Source of the DNA: Eopsaltria australis
Taxonomy: Eukaryota; Chordata; Aves; Passeriformes; Petroicidae
Direction: 5' to 3'
Assembly (NCBI GenBank): GCA_034509425.1
Contig: JAVTVJ010011652.1
Location: 8,364,001 to 8,428,000, forward strand
DNA length: 64,000 nt
Under the pieces are notes generated by a model. That model was not told the origin of the DNA and did not search any database. It saw nothing but the letters and a program-made list of their open reading frames with translations. Of this stretch, positions 54,937-64,000 are shown piece after piece; within the stretch, counting starts at the first letter, position 1, and each line of letters begins with the position of its first letter. A program made the translations under genes and the position numbers.

Positions 54937-57900
54937 CACCAGGGAGCGGAGCGGGGCTGGGCTCGACGCGGCGCGGCTCGGCACGGCTGCGGGGCGAGAG
55001 CCCCGTCGGCGCACACCGCCCACCCTCACTGCCGCCCCATCCCGCAGCCCAGGCTCAGCCCTCGCGCTGGCTCCTCCCTCCCGCCCTGCCCGCCCCGACG
55101 GGCCCCCCCGCCACCACCCGCGCCCCTCCCCGCGCCCCCGGTACCCGCGGCGGCGGAGGGAGCAGCTGTACTGCCGGGCAGGGCACCGGCGCCCCGGCCG
55201 CCGGAGCCGTCGGGGCTCTGCACCGCCCCGACCGGGCAGGAAGGTGGGCTTCGGCTCGGTCCCCCCACCCGGGACAGCGGGATTGGTTCGCGGAGCACCC
55301 GACTTCTCCGGGAGAGGCTGCAGGTTGCAGGGTTGCGGGCAGCGGCAGCCCGGGGACAAACAGCCTGTGAGCCGGGCGACCGCAGGCAGAGCATTTCCAC
55401 CTCTCCCCGGGGGTGACAAAAGCTTTCGCATCCCCTGGTGTGCTTAAAGCAACCTTGGCCTTTCTCCCACCTGGCAGCCCGAAGCCCCATCCCATCATCC
55501 ACAGAGTCCAGGTGAGGCATGGACACCTGGCAGCCCACGGGGACCGCAGCACAGGCTGGCGCTTGTCAGCTGGGATGGTGCCTGGCCCGTGAGTGGGAGT
55601 CCTGTGGCTCAGCACCCCAGCGTGCACGGGGGTCTTGGGTGGTAGCTCAGCTTTGCCCCCCACACAAACAGCAAATCTTGGAGTCCTGGCTGTGGCATTA
55701 GCTATGTTCTTTTCCGTTCCAGAGGAACATCTTTAAAAGTAACCAAAATGTCTTTTTGGCTAACCTACAGCGGAGTACAAGGCAAAACACACTTAGTGCA
55801 AAAGGAAGTGAAGCCAAGAAATCTTTTAAGTTTGGCCCTAAACAGTTGACATCTCAGAAACACAAACATTGCATTCATTTTATTGCCTTCAGTTTTCTTC
55901 TGTGAGTTCTGCAAATGCAATGCAGGAGGGCGTAGCCAGGAGGACTGGTCACCTGTTTTATTAATGACACCTGAAACACTTGCAAGCCCGTGGCTCCAAG
56001 TGCTGAGTCCTTAAAAAAAAACCAGGTATTTTGATGTGCCCAACACAGCCCTGGCTTATGGCAGCAACTGCTACAAATGTCCTCCTCAGAGAGGAAATCC
56101 ATAGGAGGGGAGATGGGAGCCTGTTGCACTGTACCACAGTGGGAGGGTGGTGTGTGAGCATGGACACCCCAGTGCAACAGGCCATGGTGGATATTTGTAG
56201 GGATGGTGGCAGGTCCCAGGGGCTGGAGTGCTTCTTAAATCAATGCCCTCTGCACATGGAGCTCCCCAAGCTCCTTAATCAGGGCAAGGAGGTGTCTGCT
56301 TGGGGTCCTGCTCCAGTGACAGCCACCTCACACACACACAGGGTTGCACCAGCTTGGCCCAAATCAGCAGCCCTTTTCCATCCCAAATGCCGGCTCCCAT
56401 CATCTGTCTGCATTTTCGTGACATCTCCTTCCTCTGGCCTCAGTCCCAGGAGGAAGCTGTGCCTGAGATTGATAAAAGGGGTTTGTTCCTCGTTGCTACC
56501 CGGCAGCCCTGACAGCAAGGAAGATGAGCTGCTTCCCAGGACTCTGGGAGCCGACCCCTTGCTGGCACAGCTTCTGCAGAGGTGGCCCTGCAGCCTGTCC
56601 TGGGGCTCCCAGGGAGACGCCGGTGACAGTGGCACCTGAAGGGGTCTGAACTGTAGACCTAGGCTGAATTTTAGGGGGTGAAGGTTGTTTCAGAATGGCT
56701 TGGTGTCCCCCAAAGGCTGCTATCAGTGTGATGCTTGTGATCGCCCTCCCTCACAAACTCCCCTTCACCCCTTGGCTGGCAGAGCAGAACCGGGTCTTCC
56801 TAACCTGCCCTTTACCTCTGCTGCTGGCAGAAGGCGGGAGGGAGTGAGGGATCTTGTTTCCTCCGTTTTGCAGGCACTTGCCTCAGGCCAGTCCTTGTGA
56901 TCTGCAGAAAGAGCAAGCTCCCTCCATCTCTGCGTCCAGCTGCAGCAGCACCCAGTCACTTACACGGGGTTGTGGTCCTGGCAAAAGAAGTAGCTGGCAG
57001 GGCTTGCCTGAAGCCTACCATCACCTCTCCCAGTTCCACTGGGAGTACAGGACTGGGAAGCTGAAAACTCCATTTCAGGCTGACATCCACATTTTCTCTT
57101 GTATGTACAACTCCTGCTGTTCTCTGTGAGCTTTTTGCCTCCACCTGCCACGCAGCCAGTGCCCTGTGCCCCAGCACCACGGGGCATCCCACTGAGCTGG
57201 GCTGTCCGACCCCTCAGCATCTGCTCCAGCTGCAAAAAACCCTTCCAGGGCTGCCAACACAGCAAGGGCTGGGTGAGCCAGGACAGCAGTGTGGGGGGAC
57301 AGCCTGTGTACCAAGACCCTCCTCCCCCACCTCAGCCCCTGGTGCATTTGGGTGATCCCAAGTCACCCAGGCACCCTGATGGGGTGGGCCTCAGAGAGCA
57401 ACAGCTGCCTGGGAAAATCCCAGGGTTCCTCTGAATATGGATGAGGAGCAGGGAGGAAAATAAACCCCAAACTTCTTTATCAGGGGAGGCCTGGTCCTGC
57501 CGTCTGCCACTGGGATTTGGGCCAAACTGCTTGATAGAGAGAGAGACCATCTGGATCGTCTGATGGGCTCTGGGTTTGGTTAAAATGAAGCAGAAGCTTT
57601 TTTTGTAGGAGTTTTCATGGGAAGATCCGGGGAAGGGTTCCAGGGTACGCGCCAGACCTGTCGTGCAAAGAGATGCGAAGCAGCTACAAAGCTTCAAACA
57701 AAAAATTGCTGCCAATTTTAAGCCAAGCCCCCCAGGGCAAGATCCTGGCATTTCCTCCCACCCAGGACAGGTCACAGCTCGCCCCTGTTAGCTCTCTCAT
57801 GGGCTGGGCTGGCACTGGGTCCCCTGATAGCACCTTCCAGCATGCCTCTCCTTCAAGGAAGTGTGCTGTACCCTGGATTTGGGCATGCTGGGGGGAGGCA

Positions 57901-58039
57901 GCACACCCTGGCCCATTTGTACCATGCTCTGAAGCAGTGCTGTGGCTATCATCTGTCCCCAGCAGTGCTCAGCCTTTCTCAGGGGGGGATCAGGCACTGC
58001 TGCAGAGCAGAAGTGTTTAAAACACAGGCAGTAGGGTTC

Positions 58040-58878
58040 TGGTGGGTTGGCTGTGGCTGGACACCAGGTGCTCCCCAAAGCCACTCTGTCCCTCCCCTCC
58101 TCAGCTAGCCAAGGGAGAGAAAATATAACGAAAAGCTCACAGGCTAAGATAAGGCCAGGAAGAGATAACCAGTTACCAACAGGGGCAAAACAGACTTGAG
58201 GAAATTGGTTAAATTTGTTACTAATCAGATCAGAGTAGGATAATAAGAAATAAAACCTAATCTTAAAATCACCTTTCCCCATCCCTCTCATCTTCCTGGG
58301 CTCAACTTCACTTCCAGCTTTCTCTACCTCCTTCCTACAAATGACACGAGGGGATGAGGAATGAGAGCTGTAGTCAGTTCATCACACTTTGTCTCTGCTG
58401 TTTCTTCCTCCTCAGGACAGGGACTTCTCATATTCCTCCCTTGGGCATCCACCTGCTCTGGTGTGAGATCCTTCACAGGCTGCAGGTGAAGCTCTGCTTC
58501 ACTGTGGATCTCCATGGGCTGCAGGGGTACATCCTGCCTCACCCTGGGCTTCACCACAGACTGCAGGGGAATCTCTGCTCTGGTGCCTGGAACACCTCCT
58601 CCCCCTCTTCTTTCACTGACCTTTGTGTCTGCAGAGTTGTTCCTCTCACATATTCTTTCTTCTCTACAGCTGCTGCTGGTGTTGTGCAGAAACTTTTCCC
58701 TTTCTTACATGGATTATCCCAGAGCTGCTACCACCATCGCTGATGGGCTCAGCCTTGGCAGTAGTCGATGTATCTTAAAGCTGACTGGCACTGGCTCCAG
58801 CAGACATGGAGGGAGCTTCTAGGAGCTTCTCACAGAAGTCCCCCTACTCCCAAAGCCTTGCCACGCAAACCCAACACA
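58040..58878. mobile_element. Avian endogenous retrovirus LTR-like repeat (solo, degenerate)
   Basis: I recognise blocks of a dispersed bird repeat: CCAAAGCCACTCTGTCCCTC, GAGAGAAAATATAACGAAA, GGAAATTGGTTAAATTTGTT, AGTCAGTTCATCACACTTTG, and CTGCAGGGGAATCTCTGCTC followed by ATCGCTGATGGGCTCAG. The limits chosen give TG...CA ends over about 840 bp, as expected for an LTR. Flanking 5-bp sequences do not match, so edges or target duplications are eroded. There is no viral coding sequence. The family name was not checked, and the orientation is left open. It lies about 3.1 kb upstream of SLIT1 exon 1. Confidence 0.6.
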
Positions 58879-59456
58879 AGCATGAATGCATGCATGCATG
58901 GTGCCTGCTCCAACCTCCCTGCTGAGGAGCATTGCCAACAGGGGATCTGTCATCCCTTGCACGGGGGCTGTGCTTTGAACCCCTCCTTCTATCAGCAACA
59001 CCTGTTTGGGGAGCAGTGGCCATAAGACCCAGCTGGAGATGTGCTGGGAGCAGAGTGGCCGTAACCTTCAGCTTCTTAGTGTTCCCCCAGAGATCTTGTG
59101 CAGGGTGTGCTGCCGGGCTGTTCTGGGCCGCAACTGTCATGCCTGGCCAGCTTGGCTCCTGCTGGGAAGCCAGGCTGCCTTTGTCCTGCCAGAAACACTT
59201 GGCTTGGGAGAGTGAGGCATTGTGTGGGAGCTGGCCAGCATGTCAGCCCCATTAGGGTACCTGTTGGGTTTCTGCAGCATGACAATGCCTTTGATGGGTT
59301 TGTTGTAGAGTGGTTCGGGCAGCTGGGGCCACTGGGATCACTGTAAATCTTGCCTGGTTAGCAGCAGCAGCAGGCAGGGCTGGGATGTGCTCTTTCCTGT
59401 GTCTTTCCAGGGACAAGCCCTCCCTCACAAACAGCAAGAGCATCACCCTGTGAATG

Positions 59457-59594
59457 TGGCCAGCACTGCCCTGGGAGCACAGCCAGCATCACCCGCTGGA
59501 CATTGCCAGTGTTGCCCTGTGAACACCACCACCATCACTGTCCAAACATGGCCAGCATTGCTCTGCAAAGGTGGCCCCACTGACTGCAGGAGCT
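59457..59594. repeat. 46-bp minisatellite, about 3 diverged copies
   Basis: Copies start at 59457, 59503 and 59549, each opening with T(G/T)GCCAG followed by TTGCCCTG-like sequence; exact 46-bp spacing. The third copy decays toward its end. Confidence 0.6.
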
Positions 59595-60159
59595 GGGCAG
59601 CTCTACTGCCTGGTGACCTTCACCACTGGGACCAAGTGAAAGGAACAGCATCCATTGACTGCTCTGAGATGATGCAGAAAATGCCAAGACTCCCAAGCAG
59701 GTGGATTTGGTCCCAGCCTAACACAACAGGGACCATCCTGGTAGGGGGAACCCAGTCTGTCTCACTGCCTTGAACAATTGTGGAACAGCAAGAGGGGGAC
59801 AGTGCAAGGCACCGCACCCCTGCTTTGTGGCATTGCTGAGCAGAGGGGCTGAGCCCTGCAGCCTGGGTTCCCAAAACCAGCTCTAGGAAAACATTTACAC
59901 TAGGCAGCCCAGATGCAGATGAAGAGATGCTGTTCCCAGCACGGCTGGAACACCAACCGCCTGGGAGCTGCGCGGTGCAGTGCAAGCTGGTTTGAATAAA
60001 CCACACGCGAGGAGGTGTCTGTGAAGCGCCTTGCACATGGAAATGCTATTGTTGGATCAGGGGCTCCAGGGTCCCCAGATGTAGCAATTGTTCCACATCC
60101 GCGCTGTGCATACACACTCACTCTTTCCCACTCACTCTGCCTGCAGCCACTCATTAACC

Positions 60160-60290
60160 CTCCTCAATGAAGATGCATTGGAGGGATAATTTACTGTTTA
60201 ATAGACTAACTTTCCATTTGCTGTTGCCAAGCGCATCCAACATATTTCTCCATGGTGCCATAAACTGCAGCTCCTCTGCCATAAAACCCT
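60160..60290. promoter_or_regulatory. Candidate upstream element, 5.3 kb from SLIT1
   Basis: An AT-rich block with GGGATAATTTACTGTTTAAT (60184), CATTTGCTGTTGCC (60214) and two GCCATAAA sites (60258 and 60279). It stands out against GC-rich flanks. Regulatory role is inferred from composition only. Confidence 0.25.
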
Positions 60291-62976
60291 GCCTCCCAGA
60301 AAGAGCAGGTGGGTTTTCAGGATTCATCTGATGACCTTGGCCACGGGGTAAGCAGAGACAGTGTTCTGTTTGTAGAGGAACAGGGCTTGTTCCCACCAAG
60401 CCCTTTCACCCCCATTGCACTGACATCCCTGGACTGGGAAAACATCTAACCTGGGAAATAGGGAGTGCCTTAGCCTGATGGATGAGGGAGGCAGAGGCTC
60501 TGTCCTGATTTTGTTGGTGAAGATGCCCTGGGTGCAGACGAGCATGCCTCTGCTCCATATTTATGGCAGCTGGTCCCGTGCTGGGGTGTGATCAGTAAGC
60601 TGCATGCCCATTGGGCTCATTGTGCTTCCACAGTTGCAGATGGCCTTTCTGTGCCTTGTCAGTCCCAAAGTTGTGAGCGTGTCTCTGTGTCCTTGCTCCT
60701 CCTTCTCCAGCCTTTACAGAGAATTAAAGTCAGATTCTGCTCAACGTGGGACAAGGGAACTCCTTGCAGCTCTACTTGCCTCCATCACCCAAATTTCCAC
60801 ACTGTACAATACAAACTTTCAGGGTGCACGTTCTGCAGAAAGGAGCTCCAGCCCCAGAGGCATGAGCCTGAAGGACTGGCTACCAGGATCTGGCTCTGAA
60901 GAATGGCAAGAGGATGCCAGTAGCCAAAAATAACTTGCAAAGGAGAAGGAAAGAGTTCAGCTTGCCTTATGACAGCTCTGCTCAGCCCTGGATGCAGGCA
61001 GCAACTCTCAGAGCTGGAGGACCACTCTAGGGGCTAGCTGCAGAGCTGATTTTTGATTTTGAGGACATCCTTCCCCAGCCTTCTCCGTGCTCTTTGTTTC
61101 TGTTCACTTTATTTATAGTCCCAGCTTCCCACCTCCTCCATCTGCCAGATGTAGCCAGGGAGGAAGGACCAGGCGTCTCCAGCACATCTGGCGCGGGGCC
61201 CCCAGGGCTGCGGGGCGGGCAGGGGGTCCTGTCCCGCAGCGTGTGCTGCCAGCCCCCCCTTGTGCTGCCGCTGCAGAACGGCCTGGGAGAGGCACAATGG
61301 AGCCAGAGGCTTTTGTGCAAGAGGTTGCTGAGATCCTGCTCCACAGGGAAGCAAGGCTCAAGCTTTGTAAGCAAAAAGGTTGGAAGAAACAAACTCTAAA
61401 ACAGACACAGGTCAACACAGACACCCCATATCATAGACCTGTGCACACACCAAGTTACACACAGCCACGATGGCCAAGGCAGGTTGGCACCTCTATTCAC
61501 TGCAATTCCCAGTAGCAAAGGAGCTTCAGGCAAAAGCAGAGGATCGAGTGGGACACAATTCTCTCTGGTGGAAAAGGCGATGATCTTAGTATCACATAAG
61601 GCACTGCATGGGAGGGCTGGGTGGTGGATTTGTAAATCTTCCCCAACAGCAAGGCACGGGAGGCTGGTTTAGCTTGGGAGAGTAGGAACTGGGGAGGGGG
61701 ACACAGAAATGACTCAGCTGTGATTCAGCAGAGAAAGGAAAACTTGTCTCCCTGTGACCCAGACTAAAATTGAAGGCTGATGCTGAGAAGTGTCTGAACC
61801 TCTCCCTGTGATGCACAGCTGGGGACAGCAGTTCCTTGCACAGGAGCCCTACAAAAACCCTATCACATTACTCATGTGTGGGCACTGCCCAGGAACAAAG
61901 CTGGGCTGCAACAGGATGGGGCCAGAGAGGTGGTGCCAGCTGAGATCCCACTCTGGTCCACAGCACGAGTGTAAGGTCAGTGTGGGACCCAGCACGGAGA
62001 TCTTGGCATCTACGTGCCTGAACAGTTCATGAGCTTCAACAGAAAACCCTCACTGGGGAGATGAGCAAACAGAACTAAACATGGTAATTTATTCATTCCA
62101 TGAAAAAATATTAGTTAATCCAAGCCAATGAGATTGTAAAGACTGATAACTGGTCTGGCTGGTGCCAATATCTATCGCTAGCAGTAGTCATGTTTTTTGT
62201 CTACACTGTTGCCCTAGGCAGTGAGATGCAGCAGCAACATGACAGCTCCCAGCCACACATGATAATTTAAGAGGGAGAAAATATCTTATTTCAACTCCAA
62301 ACCAGGGCAGAGCAGTTTAAAAAAAATCAAGACAACTTGCAAAAATTGATTTAGATAGCAGTGACACTGAAGAACTTATTTGCAAGTCTGTGCTGTGCAA
62401 TATGAGATAAAAACTGTTTAATGAAATGAAGGTGAGCACCGCTTGTTTGCTTTGTAACAGCACTGCTGTGCATACATACCAACAGGCCAAAGCAAACACA
62501 CTGACAGACAAGTGATCCCCCTTTAAATATATACCTTCACCCAGTGCTGGGTCCCAATGGCTGCTGCCCTTTCACTTGCAGTCAAGCATAAGTGCTTGGA
62601 TTGTGGCTTCAGAAGCCAAAAACTATTCATTTTTTAAATTATGTAAGCCAGATAAAGCCGTCACTTTGAATCACAGCTTATCAGGGGGGCGATATTTGGG
62701 TTTTCAGTATTGAAGATAGCTGTTGTGAGTTTTTGAATTCCTTTGTTCAACATGTTCAAGAAGAGAAATGTCTCTCTGGACTCTCATGCCCACTTTGAAG
62801 TGCACAGAGGCCCATCGCCTCCCGCTCCCTGAGCTCCAGGGAGATGGGGCTCACCATTCCCATGACACCCAGCTGCAGCCACGGAGGAGAAGGGGGCTCG
62901 CTTGGGGCTCAGCCTGCAGGAAGGCAGCGCCGCTTTCAAACGCGCCGTGCTGCTCCTTCTCCTGCTTGTTTTTCAG

Positions 62977-63192
62977 TTGCATGGCGAGGATGTTAATGAG
63001 TGTCTGAGCTATGGCAGGCAAGCCCAGGGCATTTCAAACGTGGAAGAACTTCACAGAGAAATAATCTGCATAAAATCTGAGACGCCATTATTAAGAAGGA
63101 GGAAAAGAAAATGCAAGCAGAAAGCATCCTCTCTCCGCAGCCAAGAGTGGCAAGAGAAGAATGGCCCTACAGAGAAAAATTTATTCATTTGA
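62977..63192 (+). other. Candidate plus-strand terminal exon with a 71-codon ORF
   Basis: A textbook acceptor (CTGCTCCTTCTCCTGCTTG then TTTTTCAG, AG at 62975-62976) precedes an open frame of 71 codons ending with TGA at 63190. The peptide has a basic cluster, LLRRRKRKCKQK. An AATAAA follows at 63534 with GT-rich TGTGGTGTTTTC downstream, as in a polyadenylation site. With the CpG-island donor at 55511 this could be the 3' exon of a transcript divergent from SLIT1. I do not recognise a protein family, and it may be a lncRNA exon or a conserved noncoding block instead. Confidence 0.25.
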
Positions 63193-64000
63193 TCCATTAT
63201 TTATATAAAGTGTTCTTTGTAAATCTGATTTCCCATCACCCTGGATGACAGCAGGGGGAAGACAGGAAAGGAAGAGGTCCAACTTCATACCTCCAAGGGA
63301 AAGACAGCCTGTCTGGGCACCCTGTATCATGCAAGTATCCCAGAGGCTTTCAAGCCCTAGTGCCATGGGAGGCCAGTGCCATCCCTGCAGGTGGGCAGCA
63401 CCTCACCAAGCACCCCCACAGTTAAGAGTAGTAGCTCTGGGCTTCTAAGCAGACATTTCCTTCTTTTTGAAGGCGGATTGGAGTCCTTGTTGTCCCAATG
63501 AAATTGCTTAAGCTACCAAGCAAAACCACTAAAAATAAAAGCATTTAATGTGGTGTTTTCACATGAACACAGAAAGGCAACAGTCTGCAACAGTACTGAC
63601 ATAGCATATATAAATAAGGACAAAGATTAAAAATACTTTGGAAATGATAGACTCTGGGAACAGTTAGCGGCTGCTCTGGGAAGAAGCATCCTTATGAGTC
63701 ATTGCACAAGGCAGACAAACGAGACACATCCAAGCATGACTAAAACTCTCCCGTGCCTGGGAGACAGTGTGAATGCATTGGGACTGCTACAGCCAAGGTC
63801 CTAGGGGCCAAATCTGTCAGCCACCACCATCTGCAGCATGGCGAGCCTAGCACCACAGACTAAAGCCCAGGGCACTGAACCCTCCCAGGACTGCCCTGTC
63901 TGGAAACAGCACCCACCTTGGCAGGCAAGGCACCTGACACATGCAGAAAGCCTGGCAAATGCCCCATAACTTTTCTTAGAGCTGAACAAATCTAAGCTGT

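Larger units (their letters stand above)
54540..55450 (-). promoter_or_regulatory. SLIT1: SLIT1 promoter CpG island
   Basis: A dense CpG, G+C-rich block covering exon 1 and about 550 bp upstream, with many CGCG and GGCGG-type tracts (Sp1-like) and a TGCGCAT stretch at 54930-54936 similar to half of an NRF1 site. I see no clear TATA box, as expected for CpG-island promoters. The transcription start cannot be fixed from sequence. A plus-strand consensus donor (CAG|GTGAGG, exon side ending 55511) just outside the island makes bidirectional use possible. Confidence 0.75.
55451..64000. other. 5' flanking region of SLIT1
   Basis: Apart from the LTR-like repeat, the 46-bp minisatellite, the candidate element at 60.16 kb and the candidate terminal exon at 62.98 kb, I see no gene. 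In human the neighbour on this side is ARHGAP19, in the same orientation as SLIT1; no ARHGAP19 exon is recognised here, so its 3' end probably lies beyond 64000. The last 2 kb are AT-richer (62.08-63.2 kb and 63.5-63.7 kb) and may hold further noncoding elements. Confidence 0.7.

Noticed and set aside
54552..55447. Several overlapping plus-strand frames of 230-276 codons
   Set aside because: They are Arg/Ala/Pro/Gly-rich translations of the CpG island, the usual artefact of GC-rich promoters.

Overview
The window is vertebrate genomic DNA from a bird. It shows the 5' two-thirds of SLIT1, a secreted axon-guidance ligand of ROBO receptors, on the minus strand. The bird assignment rests on three things: strong SLIT1 protein identity, a CR1 LINE 3' end (13393-13677) with the avian CR1 tail, and an avian-type LTR-like repeat (58040-58878). 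Single-exon ORFs outside the SLIT1 exons look like chance products of GC-rich sequence. I found no bacterial genes, tRNA, rRNA or CRISPR. Layout, in transcription order (high to low coordinates): 54896-64000 is 5' flanking DNA with the SLIT1 CpG island (about 54.55-55.45 kb), an LTR-like repeat, a 46-bp minisatellite, and a possible plus-strand terminal exon at 62977. Exon 1 (signal peptide and first LRRNT) is at 54693-54895. Intron 1 is 12 kb and starts with a degenerate GC-rich array. Exons 2-4 (LRRs of domain D1) lie at 41478-42624. Intron 4 is about 30 kb and holds two CpG islands, one CR1 and several AT-rich, homeodomain-motif-rich blocks that look like regulatory elements. Exons 5-28 are packed into 273-11537. 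The window ends inside intron 28, so the remaining EGF repeats, the laminin G domain and the cystine knot lie to the left, outside it. The 28 exons give 2,975 coding bases (991 codons plus 2 bases): signal peptide, four LRR domains D1-D4 each with Cys-rich N- and C-caps, then EGF 1 and part of EGF 2. Every junction was placed from GT-AG sites, and all phases agree. LRR exons are 72-nt (or 144-nt) phase-2 modules, and the C-cap exons end in phase 1. Points most worth a second look: (1) a CpG island in intron 4 holds a signal-peptide-like ORF (25981-26147) ending at a phase-2 donor that would splice in frame to exon 5; (2) intron 19 (117 nt) and intron 14 (105 nt) are stop-free multiples of three, so retention would insert Cys-bearing segments; (3) 21 of 22 phase-2 donors spell a codon plus an immediate stop if not spliced, and the exception is intron 19; (4) signals fit divergent or antisense transcripts from the CpG islands at 55 kb and 15 kb.
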